A stretch of DNA of 64,000 nt from Sulfurimonas sp. (GCA_028044295.1 JAOFSE010000006.1:50274-114273), one strand, 5' to 3'. Shown: positions 8,843-17,738, counted from the first letter of the stretch. Notes: generated from the sequence alone by a model not told the origin. Numbers and translations are program-made.

Positions 8843-9580
8843 TTAATTCCCTTTAGAGAAAGTATTCTCTTGCAGTAAGTCTGCATCTTGAACTGATTTT
8901 ACAATAAAATATCTTTGATTGCAAGCAAAAACACCTAAATTAATATATATAAAATCTTCATAATTTATAGTCTTATTTTGATGGAAATGTCCCTCTACAA
9001 AATAATCACAAACATACTTGCCTTCTAGTCTTTTAGATATATACTCTCTAAAACCTGTGAATTCATTACAATCGTCCTTTTTACTTAAATAATTATCTAA
9101 TTTTTTAAGTATATAGTGTCCTAAGAGCTTATCAATAATACTCAGTAGGAAAAGAACTATTTTATTTCTTATAATAGAAGAGTATATTTTATACCCTTGT
9201 CCTACTTCCATATCCCCGTGAGCTAGTATAATTGTTTTGTCTCCATAATTACATGTAAGAGGTTGAGCAGAGATTGAAAAAACTTTTGAGAATGGAAATA
9301 CTTTTTTTAGATTAAAGTCATGATTACCTTCTAAGTATATAACTTCTATGTCTTGTGAGATTTCATTTAAAAGGCTTATAGCTTCTTCATTTGTCTTGTG
9401 AGTGTAAGAAACTCCACCAAAAAGAGCATCAAATATATCACCCATAAGTATAAGTTGTGAAGGTTGAAGTTTTTTGGAGTGGATATCTTTTATGAAGTTT
9501 AGTAGTTCTGGTCGTTGGTGTGAGTAGTGTGCATCTGAGACAACAAATGCACCTTCTAGTATCTCTATGTTATGGGACAT
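8843..9580 (-). CDS. LpxH-like UDP-2,3-diacylglucosamine hydrolase / calcineurin-type phosphoesterase
   Basis: 245 residues with all metallophosphatase motifs: DAH (VSDAHYSH), GDIFD, GNHD (LEGNHDF), HGD (LAHGDM) and a final GHFH. This order and the overall length fit the LpxH family, which splits UDP-2,3-diacylglucosamine to lipid X in lipid A synthesis at the inner face of the membrane. Because other cytosolic phosphoesterases share the same motifs, the substrate is inferred and I give no gene symbol. The gene overlaps argC by 11 bases and ends four bases before the cheV start codon, so it is part of a long minus-strand transcript. Confidence 0.75.
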   Translation of the reverse strand: MSHNIEILEGAFVVSDAHYSHQRPELLNFIKDIHSKKLQPSQLILMGDIFDALFGGVSYTHKTNEEAISLLNEISQDIEVIYLEGNHDFNLKKVFPFSKVFSISAQPLTCNYGDKTIILAHGDMEVGQGYKIYSSIIRNKIVLFLLSIIDKLLGHYILKKLDNYLSKKDDCNEFTGFREYISKRLEGKYVCDYFVEGHFHQNKTINYEDFIYINLGVFACNQRYFIVKSVQDADLLQENTFSKGN

Positions 9581-10580
9581 ACGCTATATTTGGTACGCCA
9601 CAGTTTTCAGATATACCCATCATAATATTGGCATTTACTACAGCTTGGCTAGAAGCTCCACGCATCAAGTTATCTATAGCAGATGAGATGAAAAGCATAT
9701 TGCCTTTTTGTTTTACATAGACATCACAAAAGTTTGTACCAGCTACATTTTTCATATCTACTGGATTTTTGCTTACTCTTACATGTAACTCATCTTTGTA
9801 GTACTCTTCTAGTACTTTTACTGCATCAAAGTCACCATCTACTTGAATATAAATCGAACTAAGCATACCACGAGTTATAGGAACAAGATGGGGAACAAAG
9901 TTCACTGCGTCAAAATCCACCTGTAGTTTGTTCGCAATCTCTGGTGCATGTCTATGAAGTAGAGGGTTGTAAGCAAAAAGGTTGTCATTTACATTTACGA
10001 AGTGCGTAACATCGCTAAGCTTTTTACCTGCACCACTAACACCTGTTTTAGCATCTATAACTATAGGTGTATTTGCAACTCTTTTATCCATAAACGGAAG
10101 TAGACCTAAAATCGCAGAAGTTGGAAAACATCCAGGGTTTGCCACAAGTTTAGCAGACTTTAACTCTTCACGGAACATTTCAGGTAGTCCATAAACTACA
10201 TGTGAAAGATTATCTACATCAGTATGGGGACAGTAAAACTCTTCATAAACTTCAAGTGGAAGTCTATAGTCAGCTGAAAGGTCAACAACCTTTACACCCT
10301 TTGCTATAAGTGGTTTTACATATGCCATAGCTGTTTTGTGTGGAAGTGCTAAGAACACAAGTTCACACTCCTCCGCCATTTCATCAATGTCAGCTTTTAA
10401 AACCTTACACTCATACACACCAGCTAAAGATGGGTGAAGCTCACTAAGCATTATTCCACCCTCTGAATTAGATACATAAGAGAGTTCAAATTCAGGATGA
10501 TTTATAAGAATTTTTACAAGTTCTAGTCCAGTGTAACCACTAGCTCCAACAACTCCAACACTTATTTTATTTGCAGTCAA
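9570..10580 (-). CDS. argC: N-acetyl-gamma-glutamyl-phosphate reductase
   Basis: 336-residue NADP-dependent enzyme of arginine synthesis, reducing N-acetylglutamyl phosphate to the semialdehyde. The N-terminal Rossmann motif VGASGYTGLELVKIL and the catalytic Cys in VANPGCFPTSAIL are clear, and the length is normal. The start codon is TTG at 10580, supported by AGGAG seven bases upstream; no in-frame ATG lies nearby. It overlaps greA by 14 bases. The other arginine gene in the window, argJ, lies at 48.7 kb, so the pathway is scattered as is usual in Campylobacterota. Confidence 0.96.
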   Translation of the reverse strand: MTANKISVGVVGASGYTGLELVKILINHPEFELSYVSNSEGGIMLSELHPSLAGVYECKVLKADIDEMAEECELVFLALPHKTAMAYVKPLIAKGVKVVDLSADYRLPLEVYEEFYCPHTDVDNLSHVVYGLPEMFREELKSAKLVANPGCFPTSAILGLLPFMDKRVANTPIVIDAKTGVSGAGKKLSDVTHFVNVNDNLFAYNPLLHRHAPEIANKLQVDFDAVNFVPHLVPITRGMLSSIYIQVDGDFDAVKVLEEYYKDELHVRVSKNPVDMKNVAGTNFCDVYVKQKGNMLFISSAIDNLMRGASSQAVVNANIMMGISENCGVPNIAYVP

Positions 10581-11064
10581 AAACTATCTCCTGGTACTTA
10601 ACCTCATCGATTTCGAACTCTTTTTTTCCACCTGGAAGTTGAACTTTCACCTCATCACCCTCTTCTTTTCCAAGAAGTTGTTTAGCCAATGGTGAACCAA
10701 AAGAGATAAGTCCCATATCTGGGTTAGATTCACAGCCACCAACTATAGTGTAAGTAACCTCTTCTTCAGTATCCATATCAGTCATAACAACAGTTGAACC
10801 GAAACTAATCTTTGCATGTTCAAGTTCAGATGGATCAACTATGCGTGAGTTCCCTAAAACATCCGCTAGCTCTGCTAGACGATTATCAACATTTTTTTGA
10901 GCCTCTTTAGCTGCATGGTACTCTGCATTTTCTTTGAGGTCACCATGTTCTAGTGCTTCTTCAATATCTTTTACAATCTGTGGTCTAACAACTTCTTTTA
11001 GGTTTTTCACTTCTGCTTGGAGTTTTTCATATCCAAATAGTGTCATAGGTTCGATTCTTTCCAT
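10567..11064 (-). CDS. greA: Transcription elongation factor GreA
   Basis: 165 residues, close to the usual 158. The N-terminal coiled coil begins MTLFGYEKLQAEVKNLKEV and includes LKENAEYHAAKEAQ, whose acidic tip (Asp/Glu near residues 45-50) reaches into the RNA polymerase secondary channel to stimulate cleavage of backtracked RNA. The C-terminal FKBP-like domain contains SFGSPLAKQLLGKEEGDEVKVQLPGG. A six-residue extension before the usual MT start is short and ATG 11064 is kept. It is transcribed with argC (14-base overlap). Confidence 0.97.
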   Translation of the reverse strand: MERIEPMTLFGYEKLQAEVKNLKEVVRPQIVKDIEEALEHGDLKENAEYHAAKEAQKNVDNRLAELADVLGNSRIVDPSELEHAKISFGSTVVMTDMDTEEEVTYTIVGGCESNPDMGLISFGSPLAKQLLGKEEGDEVKVQLPGGKKEFEIDEVKYQEIVFDCK

Positions 11065-11113
11065 AATGGTTCTCTTTTTAAAATGTTTTTGTTTTAGTGA
11101 TTATATCAAAAAA

Positions 11114-12106
11114 TTACTTCCGAGGCTTTGTAACAACTTTTAAAGTAGCGTATTCTTTGTTATTTACAAACTCTATAAGCTCATCAAAGTTTTTATATTT
11201 CTCTTCACTGATAAGCTCTTCATCTGCATGAGCGAAAGAGTCAAAGTGTAATCTTTTAGAACTATAAAGAGCTACATACAAGTCATAAGTCTCTTTACCC
11301 TCTTGCATAAGACCCGCTTGAGCTACAGTCTCATAATCTTTATCAGGTATGTTTTGAACTTTTTTTGCATTTACATGTATGTTTCTCACCAGCGTAGAAA
11401 CTGTCCCATCTTCATAAACACTAAATATAGTTACAAAACCTTTTTTTGATGACTTCACCTTGAAGTAAAACATATCACCTTCATAAAGAATATTGTTCTT
11501 CTTGTTCGTATTTATAGATATATTTTTACTTGATTTACTAACAAAAAATCTTGCGAAATCTTTTTTATCTAAAGCTTGTAGTGTTTTTTTGTACTTGATA
11601 AACCACTTTTTATCTTTTCTTAGAAGTGAGAAGTCTATCTTTTTTGCAAGAGAAGAGTTTAACTTTTTAGCCATTAAAGTTTGTGAGGTATAACTGTTTT
11701 GTTTCTCATCTTTTTTAATCTCATAAGCAACTAATTTTTTAACAAACTTATCAAAAGATGGGATGTTCTCGTAAGCGATTGCAACATAGTACTTTCCATC
11801 ATCAAACTCTGACTTTAAAAGCTTGTAGTCACTAAGTGAAGCTGACGAGTCTTGATGAGATTTAAACTCTTCAACATTTACACTCTCACCATTAACTACT
11901 TGCTGGTTTAAGTCCATTGATGTACTTACATTTACAGATATTTGAGAGACTATGTCACTCAGTGCTTCTTGCTTAGCTTTAGCCTCGCTAGTAGCACTTG
12001 CATAACCTATGTAAACACTTGAGTTATTCTTTGGTATTTTGTAGTACCAAGATGGTGAAGCGAAGCTACATGTAACTACAACTAAACTAATTAAAAAACT
12101 TTTCAT
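11114..12106 (-). CDS. Secreted LPP20-like / DUF4384 domain protein, partner of the caspase-fold gene
   Basis: 330 residues. A signal peptide (about 1-17) ends near CSFASPSWYY; there is no acceptable lipobox, so it is probably periplasmic or outer-membrane associated rather than a lipoprotein. Residues about 18-140 resemble the LPP20/LPP20-like family (WYYKIPKN...YIGYASA, then a helical EAKAKQEALSDIVSQISVN segment and YYVAIAYENI). Residues about 205-290 resemble DUF4384 (LYEGDMFYFKVKSSKKGFVTIF). DUF4384 is often found fused or next to caspase-fold peptidases, and here it lies one base after one. The function is unknown; envelope sensing or assembly is a guess. It contains two TACATGTA sites. 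Confidence 0.72.
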   Translation of the reverse strand: MKSFLISLVVVTCSFASPSWYYKIPKNNSSVYIGYASATSEAKAKQEALSDIVSQISVNVSTSMDLNQQVVNGESVNVEEFKSHQDSSASLSDYKLLKSEFDDGKYYVAIAYENIPSFDKFVKKLVAYEIKKDEKQNSYTSQTLMAKKLNSSLAKKIDFSLLRKDKKWFIKYKKTLQALDKKDFARFFVSKSSKNISINTNKKNNILYEGDMFYFKVKSSKKGFVTIFSVYEDGTVSTLVRNIHVNAKKVQNIPDKDYETVAQAGLMQEGKETYDLYVALYSSKRLHFDSFAHADEELISEEKYKNFDELIEFVNNKEYATLKVVTKPRK

Positions 12107-12107
12107 A

Positions 12108-13766
12108 CTATAACCTCAACTTTAAATTACCATCTACGGTAGGCTCTTGTGTCCTAGAGTCTCCATACTCTTCTATACTTGTGTCATATGTTTGACTTTT
12201 TGTCTCTTTGTATAGTGTCTTTATATCGCTCTTGCCCTCTATGATATTTTTCATAACAAAGAAGCTAAAGAGTCTATGACCTTTTTTGTCATAACCATTT
12301 GAGTACTGGTTACCTTTTCCAGCTGTTAGAACTACCATCTTTTGCTTGTCAAACTTCACAGATTTTGCAACCATCTTAGTAGCTGCTACGCCTTTTAGAA
12401 CAGCCTTTCCATCTGTCACACCAGAGAAACAGCTATCAACTACTGCTACAATTTTTGAGGCTTTAGAACCTGAGAGCTTTGAGTATATGTTTTGAAGAGA
12501 AAAGAACTTTTCATCTGCTACGAAGTCTGGTTCTGTATCTGCCGTTAACATAAACGGAGCGTTTTTAAGGCTTGGAACTGGAACTCCATGACCGTTGTAG
12601 TAAAAGTAAATAGTGTCTCCTTTTTTTACACGGCGAAGAAGTTTTTTCATACTTGTTTTTATGGTCGCTTGAGAGGCTTTTTCATTTATCATTACATATG
12701 AGTTTGACTTAGTTACTCCAAGTCTTTTTTGAGCAGTTTTTACAAACATCTCTGCACTTCTTTTTGCATAGCTTATGTTGTCAGTGTACTGGTACTTCTC
12801 AACACCTACTACAAAGAGCCATTTCTTTCTGTCTGTTTTTACTTGTTTGGCTTTACTAAGAAGTTTATCTAGTTCAGAAAAGTTTGTAAGATTACTTGCG
12901 TCAAATGTACTTACTTCACTTTGAACTACAGTAATGTTTGTGTTGATATTAGTATCTACATGTAAATCATTTTTGAGGTTTACTGCGACTCTTGTGTCAT
13001 CTATGCTTAAGTCAGTAAACTGAGCCATATAGTTTTTCTTTTTGTATGGAACTCTAATATCTTTTAGTTTTACACTTTTTCCGTCGTAGTCGAAGATTGC
13101 TTGGGGTTTTAAAGTATCAAACTTTTGTTTAAAGCTTCTTGCCTCTTTACGCGATACTTTTATAGCTACTTTTTTTGAGAAATCTTTTTTTGCTTCAAAG
13201 TTTATGTCCGCAACAAAGTAGCCATTATCTGCATCATATTTTAAATTTGTAAGAGTTGGTTTTCCCCATGTCATTTCAAGGGCTTTTTTCATAGCTCTTT
13301 TTTTAGCTTTTAATGTCTCTTTTGAATAATCTTTTTGATATTTAGTAACTATGCTTGATTGCTCTTTTTTCGTTTTTTCTACCCTAGCATTAAACTCTGC
13401 AGTAGTTTCAAACTCATCTTTTTCTAATTTTAATTCTTTTGGTGGTTTTGGAATACTTTTTAAATATTCTTCAATAATTATAGATACTATACTATTTAGA
13501 TTTACATTTTCTTGAGTACATTTTTTCTTCATTATACGACTAAGTACATCACTAGAAAAACTTTGCATAATTTCATTCTTAGCATCATATTCATTATAAA
13601 TATGCTTAGATTCTGTATGGTTATATTTAGAATCAGCCCAAAAGTTTTCACAGCTATTGATTAGTTCTTGTGCTTTACTCTTATCATTATTTGTTTTGTT
13701 AATAATAATTTCATAAGAAAAAAGACTTGTTGTTAGTAATGCAAGTAGTAATAAATTTTTTAGCAT
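12108..13766 (-). CDS. Secreted caspase-fold (C14) cysteine peptidase-like protein
   Basis: 552 residues. A signal peptide (LLLLALLTTSLFSYE) is followed by a mostly charged N-terminal region (about 25-300) of unknown fold, partly helical (residues 100-165), then a caspase-like p20 domain (about 312-520). The catalytic dyad is intact: His393 in YFYYNGHGVP and Cys446 in VAVVDSCFSGV. The domain begins WLFVVGVEKYQYTDNISYAKRSAEMF, the usual first strand and helix of bacterial metacaspase-like proteins. The signal peptide makes cytosolic cell-death activity unlikely; an envelope substrate, perhaps the DUF4384 partner encoded next, is more plausible. Class is confident, target unknown. Confidence 0.85.
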   Translation of the reverse strand: MLKNLLLLALLTTSLFSYEIIINKTNNDKSKAQELINSCENFWADSKYNHTESKHIYNEYDAKNEIMQSFSSDVLSRIMKKKCTQENVNLNSIVSIIIEEYLKSIPKPPKELKLEKDEFETTAEFNARVEKTKKEQSSIVTKYQKDYSKETLKAKKRAMKKALEMTWGKPTLTNLKYDADNGYFVADINFEAKKDFSKKVAIKVSRKEARSFKQKFDTLKPQAIFDYDGKSVKLKDIRVPYKKKNYMAQFTDLSIDDTRVAVNLKNDLHVDTNINTNITVVQSEVSTFDASNLTNFSELDKLLSKAKQVKTDRKKWLFVVGVEKYQYTDNISYAKRSAEMFVKTAQKRLGVTKSNSYVMINEKASQATIKTSMKKLLRRVKKGDTIYFYYNGHGVPVPSLKNAPFMLTADTEPDFVADEKFFSLQNIYSKLSGSKASKIVAVVDSCFSGVTDGKAVLKGVAATKMVAKSVKFDKQKMVVLTAGKGNQYSNGYDKKGHRLFSFFVMKNIIEGKSDIKTLYKETKSQTYDTSIEEYGDSRTQEPTVDGNLKLRL

Positions 13767-13816
13767 TTAGTTTCTCTTATATTTTAGTCTCAAAATCTCT
13801 TTAGCATTATTATATC

Positions 13817-14068
13817 TTAGTTAGTTGTTTTTTCCATTTTAGACAAATCAAACTCTATGATTTCATCTCTACATGTAACAGTTACGACACAAGCTTTTTT
13901 GGAAATAGATTGAGCATTTATTACACCTTCTAAAAGAGTAATGCTTTCTTTTGTTTGTGGGTCATAGGCTAGTAGCGTTTCATCTTTGATGGTGAAGAGT
14001 CTTCCCCCTCCACAACCATCACCGATGATACCTTCACAAGTTAGTTCAGGATTAAAACCATGAGTCAT
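13817..14068 (-). CDS. Small conserved-looking protein of unknown function
   Basis: 83 residues, not recognised. It begins with a short Gly/Cys-rich patch (CEGIIGDGCGGGRLF) and continues as alternating strands (LFTIKDETLLAYDPQTKESITLLEG), which suggests a small beta-structured, possibly propeller-blade-like, domain. There is no signal peptide or membrane helix. It overlaps the 3' end of the upstream membrane gene by 17 bases, so the two are probably co-translated. It contains one TACATGTA site. Confidence 0.6.
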   Translation of the reverse strand: MTHGFNPELTCEGIIGDGCGGGRLFTIKDETLLAYDPQTKESITLLEGVINAQSISKKACVVTVTCRDEIIEFDLSKMEKTTN

Positions 14069-14432
14069 CTGTACAGTCTTCTTTACTCTCTTTTATAAAC
14101 TCTTTAAATTCTGTAGAGTTTTTGTCCATGGCAGTAAACTCATCATTAAAAGATGCTTTAAAAACTGTTTGGCTCAAACACGCACATAAAGATTCATTGT
14201 TTTCATTGTTACATGTAGAAATGTACTCTTGCTTTTGAGACTCGTTCCAACCGTAGTAAGAGTTGTAAAATGGAAGTAGTGTCCATACTGCAAAAGCTAG
14301 TGTCAGTACTATGTTTGTAATGTACTCTTTCTTTTTTGTCTCTTTATACTTTTTAAAGTCATATGCAATAAATAGCATAAAAACTATCTCCAAACCAATT
14401 ATAAACCAATCTTCATCCATAAAATCTAACAT
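14052..14432 (-). CDS. Small membrane protein of unknown function
   Basis: 126 residues with two predicted membrane helices (about 7-24, IIGLEIVFMLFIAYDF, and 38-58, ITNIVLTLAFAVWTLLPFY) and a soluble C-terminal half with four cysteines (CNNENNESLCACLSQ and a final EDCTDD). The hairpin topology would put the termini on the same side; disulfides would be expected if the tail is periplasmic. The start is ATG at 14432, sharing one base with the tcdA stop (TAATG), which supports translation. No function is assigned. Confidence 0.6.
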   Translation of the reverse strand: MLDFMDEDWFIIGLEIVFMLFIAYDFKKYKETKKKEYITNIVLTLAFAVWTLLPFYNSYYGWNESQKQEYISTCNNENNESLCACLSQTVFKASFNDEFTAMDKNSTEFKEFIKESKEDCTDDSWF

Positions 14433-15076
14433 TATTTTCCTCTTATTTTTTTAATAGCTTCTGCACACATTGTCATACCAAATGTTGCTGTAACACCTAC
14501 AAAACTTGCCTTCACATGTTCAGTTTCTACTGCTTCTTCTGAGCTAAACACAACTTTGTACTTACTTTTAAATCTTCTTCTTGTAAGTTCTCTTCTTATC
14601 TTCTTACCAAGTGGGTCCCCTGCACTCTTCCAGATGTCTGCTACTTGAACTTTTGTAGGGTCAAGTCTCTTTGCAGACCCAAAAGATGAGATAAGTTTTC
14701 TGTAACACGCTTGTGCAAGAGCAAGCTTCGCACGAGTGTTGTCTATGGCATCAAGAACTACATCATACTCCGAAAAGTCAAACTCTTTTACCCAGTCTTC
14801 TTCAACTTTTACATTGATAACTTTTATGTTTGGGTAGTGCGCTTTAAGAGCTTCCGTTTTTAGTTCACCTTCGTGAAGTTCAGACCACATTTGACGGTTT
14901 TGATTTGACTCATCGTAAGTATCATAGTCAACTATAGTTATGTTTTTTACACCACTTCTAACAAGACAGTCAAGACAGTGTCCACCAACACCACCTACTC
15001 CAAAAAGAAGAACTTTTGCATTTTCTAATTTTTCAAAATCTTCATCAAGTATCTGTCTTGTTCTCTCAAATCTCAT
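14432..15076 (-). CDS. tcdA: tRNA threonylcarbamoyladenosine dehydratase (TcdA / ThiF-MoeB-HesA family)
   Basis: E1-like ATP-dependent enzyme that cyclises t6A37 on tRNAs. The Rossmann motif LLFGVGGVGGHCLDCLVRSG, the ATP-contact DNRANQ-like segment ESNQNRQMW, and VLDAIDNTRAKLAL identify the family; the protein is shorter than E. coli TcdA (214 versus 268), as is usual for this phylum. The open frame reaches a TTG at 15103 but no SD precedes it; ATG at 15076 starts MRFERTRQIL, the normal family start, eight bases after the surE stop. Paralogous ThiF/MoeB enzymes share the fold, but the FERTRQILDE start favours TcdA. Confidence 0.85.
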   Translation of the reverse strand: MRFERTRQILDEDFEKLENAKVLLFGVGGVGGHCLDCLVRSGVKNITIVDYDTYDESNQNRQMWSELHEGELKTEALKAHYPNIKVINVKVEEDWVKEFDFSEYDVVLDAIDNTRAKLALAQACYRKLISSFGSAKRLDPTKVQVADIWKSAGDPLGKKIRRELTRRRFKSKYKVVFSSEEAVETEHVKASFVGVTATFGMTMCAEAIKKIRGK

Positions 15077-15083
15077 ATGGCGT

Positions 15084-15869
15084 TTAGTCCATCCACTCTT
15101 CAAGTTGTTTCATACTTTTGTAAGCACTAAGGTCAAGCATGATAGGTGTAACAGAGATTTTTCCAGCTTCTATGGCTTCATAGTCACTTACACCTTTTAC
15201 ACCTCTTCTTGCAGAAAAACTAAGAGGATGAAGACCTAACCAGTAGTGCTCTTCTCCACGAGGATTTCTATGCATATGCGCATCATTTGCGTACATTCTG
15301 TAAGCCGCGTAAGTTACTTGCATATCAGCAGTTTTTGTTTTAGGAGGAATGTTTACGTTTAAAAACTCTCTCTCAGGTAGAGGAAACTCCCCTTCTCTAA
15401 TCTTCGTAACTAATTTTTTAATAGTCTCTGACGCAAGAGTAAAGTCACCACCTGGGTCTGTAAAGTTCATAACTTGACTGATAGCGATAGAAGGAATGTC
15501 GTGAAGAACACCTTCCATAGCTCCAGCAGCAGTTCCAGAGTAAGTAATGTCTTCACCCATGTTTGAACCACGGTTTATGCCGCTTACAAGTAAGTCTGGT
15601 TTTTCATCTTTAAAAAGACTACTTAGTGAGAGATAAACACAGTCAGTAGGAGTTCCGTCTTCTAACTTGTAAAAGTCATCTCCAACACTTACAAAACGTA
15701 AAGGACGAGTAAGAGTGAGTGAGTGTCCACATGCAGACTTCTCATTTGCAGGTGCAACAACAGTAACTACCACATCTTTTAACTCTCTTAGAGCCTCTAC
15801 TAAACAAAGTAGCCCTTTTGCTTCATAACCATCATCATTAGTAACTAAAATTTTATACTTTTTTTTCAT
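15084..15869 (-). CDS. surE: 5'/3'-nucleotidase SurE (stationary-phase survival acid phosphatase)
   Basis: 261 residues. The N-terminal ILVTNDDGYEAKGL carries the metal-binding Asp pair, followed by VVAPANEKSACGHSLT and LVSGINRGSNMGEDITYSGTAAGAMEG, the SurE signature with the binding Asn. It dephosphorylates nucleoside monophosphates in the cytoplasm. The ATG at 15869 begins a long minus-strand run of genes down to the window start; the 78 bases to the divergent gene at 15948 must hold its promoter, but I see no clear consensus. Confidence 0.95.
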   Translation of the reverse strand: MKKKYKILVTNDDGYEAKGLLCLVEALRELKDVVVTVVAPANEKSACGHSLTLTRPLRFVSVGDDFYKLEDGTPTDCVYLSLSSLFKDEKPDLLVSGINRGSNMGEDITYSGTAAGAMEGVLHDIPSIAISQVMNFTDPGGDFTLASETIKKLVTKIREGEFPLPEREFLNVNIPPKTKTADMQVTYAAYRMYANDAHMHRNPRGEEHYWLGLHPLSFSARRGVKGVSDYEAIEAGKISVTPIMLDLSAYKSMKQLEEWMD

Positions 15870-15947
15870 AGTCGTATTTTATCATTAAAGCTTGAATATT
15901 TACTTTTATAGTCGATATATATACTTTTAAACGCTAAAGGATACGAC

Positions 15948-16499
15948 ATGAATACTTCTTACGCATTTGACTCTTATAGAGCACATGACCTCAGTATCGC
16001 TATGAGAACATCAAGTGGAGATAAGATAGAGATGGATTTTTCAAACCATCAGTCAGCTTCTTTTAGTCATCAAGAGAATTCTAGAGGTCATAGTACCTCT
16101 ATGAGTTTTTCTTCTATGCAATCATTTCATTTCAATGTCGAGAGTAATGGTATAGATGAACAAGACCAAAAAGAGATAGATGCTTTTATGAAAATAGCAC
16201 AGCCTATGATAGATAAGTTTTTAAAAGAACTAGACGAAGCAGCACCAAAGTCTCCTGTAACTCAACTAGCACATAAGGTCGCTTCTATATTTGAACCATC
16301 AAAAGACAGAAATGAAAATGCAATAAACAACATAAAAACAAATATAGTAAAAATGTTTGACAACGCTGTAGAAAAATTAAAAACTCCAGAAAAACTAAAC
16401 ACTGAAAATGTCTTAGAAAAGATCCTTGAAGATGCGAAAAAACTACTAGAAAAAACTCTAAAAGAGTTTGATGAGTTCAACAAAAGCCTGTACGCTTAA
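15948..16499 (+). CDS. Unknown His/Ser-rich protein with helical C-terminus
   Basis: 183 residues, not firmly recognised. The first 70 residues contain a DLSIAMRTSSGDKIEMDFS strand pattern and a His/Ser-rich stretch (HQSASFSHQENSRGHS); residues 80-183 are charged helix (EQDQKEIDAFMKIAQPMIDKFLKELDE, then a Lys/Glu-rich coil). This layout faintly resembles proteins annotated DUF5610 but I hold that weakly. No signal peptide or membrane helix. The start ATG 15948 has AAAGGA at 15936-15941. It is divergent from surE and followed 29 bases later by a short chemoreceptor, which suggests but does not prove a motility link. Confidence 0.7.
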   Translation: MNTSYAFDSYRAHDLSIAMRTSSGDKIEMDFSNHQSASFSHQENSRGHSTSMSFSSMQSFHFNVESNGIDEQDQKEIDAFMKIAQPMIDKFLKELDEAAPKSPVTQLAHKVASIFEPSKDRNENAINNIKTNIVKMFDNAVEKLKTPEKLNTENVLEKILEDAKKLLEKTLKEFDEFNKSLYA

Positions 16500-16528
16500 A
16501 GTGGAATTAAATTTGCTTGTTAATAAGC

Positions 16529-17704
16529 ATGAAAAAAATCTTATTCTTATTTATTTTAACGATTAGTCTGTTTGCGAGCACACCTGCATCCCTTGACAAA
16601 ACCTACACACAGCTAAATAAAGAGATTGATTCTCTCTCAAATAAACTTACAGCTGAAGAAAAAGTATCTTTATACTTTTTAGTAATGTCTACACATGAAA
16701 AAATAACAACTGCTCTTTCTCTAGATGAAATAAAAATAAAAAACCTTAAAAAGCTTGAAGACACAACTCTAAAATCATTTTCAGAACTTTATGAAAACAA
16801 TGACGCAATTGATGCATCGCAAATACAAATACTAAAAGACCTTTACAAAAACATGAACAAAACTGGTCTTAATCTTATCAAAACAAAATCAAGTGAAACT
16901 ATATACAGAGACAAGGTCGTATATAAAGACCGTGTTGTTTACAAAGATAAAGTAGTTTACAAAAAAGCTCCTCTTAAAATTGTTGAGTCCATGCAAGAAA
17001 AGCCTAAAGGTGCACTTGATATCCAAAATATTCTAATCGCAGCAGTTAGCAGCTTGATAGTTGGTTTAGGAATCGGCTTTATACTTTTTAACAATAGAGA
17101 TGTAAAAAAACAAAATGAATTAAGAGAACATAGAATAAGAGACTTAGAAGATGAGATAACAAATCTTCTAAATAAAATAGACCATTTACAATCAGATAAT
17201 GAAACGCAAAATGTATCTATAGAAAAAATTACTCTAGATACAGACAATGAGAACAAACATCTACATGATCAAATAGATTCATTTAAAGAAAAAATCGTAG
17301 AACTTGAGGATTCACATCAGAGTATGCTTGCTGATTTAAATGAAAAAATAAAAAAACAGCATGAAGATAAAAGTGAACTGTTAAAACAAATAGATGAAAC
17401 AATCATCTTTAATGATGAATCAGATGAAGAGAATATGTCCTTTAAAGATGATTTGACATCCCTTCAAGAACAGTCGCAAGATATCTTTACAGTACTAGAC
17501 ACGATAGCAGATATAGCAGACCAAACAAATCTACTCGCACTAAATGCTGCCATAGAGGCTGCTCGTGCAGGTGAACATGGTCGTGGTTTTGCTGTTGTAG
17601 CTGATGAAGTAAGAAAACTAGCTGAGAGAACGCAAAAAACATTAAGTGAAGCAAAGGTAGATATTTCGGCTATTGTAGACTCTATTTCAAATCTAAAAAA
17701 ATGA
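16529..17704 (+). CDS. Short methyl-accepting chemotaxis-type receptor with truncated signalling domain
   Basis: 391 residues from ATG 16529 (a TTG at 16517 is possible but has no better SD). Signal peptide [17 protein letters not shown], a periplasmic region to about residue 165 containing three YKD-type repeats ([20 protein letters not shown]), one membrane helix (about 168-188), a coiled coil (195-300), and the conserved MCP tip [32 protein letters not shown]. The protein stops about 30 residues after the tip, so the returning C-terminal helix with its methylation sites is nearly absent, unlike normal receptors where it has over 100 residues. It probably contacts CheA/CheW but cannot be adapted by methylation in the usual way. 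The C-terminus is intact as read; no frameshift is seen downstream. Confidence 0.85.
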   Translation: MKKILFLFILTISLFASTPASLDKTYTQLNKEIDSLSNKLTAEEKVSLYFLVMSTHEKITTALSLDEIKIKNLKKLEDTTLKSFSELYENNDAIDASQIQILKDLYKNMNKTGLNLIKTKSSETIYRDKVVYKDRVVYKDKVVYKKAPLKIVESMQEKPKGALDIQNILIAAVSSLIVGLGIGFILFNNRDVKKQNELREHRIRDLEDEITNLLNKIDHLQSDNETQNVSIEKITLDTDNENKHLHDQIDSFKEKIVELEDSHQSMLADLNEKIKKQHEDKSELLKQIDETIIFNDESDEENMSFKDDLTSLQEQSQDIFTVLDTIADIADQTNLLALNAAIEAARAGEHGRGFAVVADEVRKLAERTQKTLSEAKVDISAIVDSISNLKK

Positions 17705-17708
17705 AAAC

Positions 17709-17738
17709 TTGACTTTGGAAGTTCTATTAGTGTAAAAT
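17709..17738 (+). promoter_or_regulatory. Likely sigma-70 promoter of rho
   Basis: TTGACT (17709-17714), 18-base spacer, TAAAAT (17733-17738), giving a start near 17745 and a leader of about 54 bases to the rho ATG. The good -35 box is unusual for this phylum, where -35 boxes are often degenerate. The -10 lies inside an 18-bp inverted repeat (separate entry). Confidence 0.55.

Noticed and set aside
15886..15918. Possible sigma-28 promoter (TAAAG at 15886-15890, CGATAT at 15913-15918) before the 15948 gene
   Set aside because: The 22-base spacer is too long for known sigma-28 promoters; kept as a note only.
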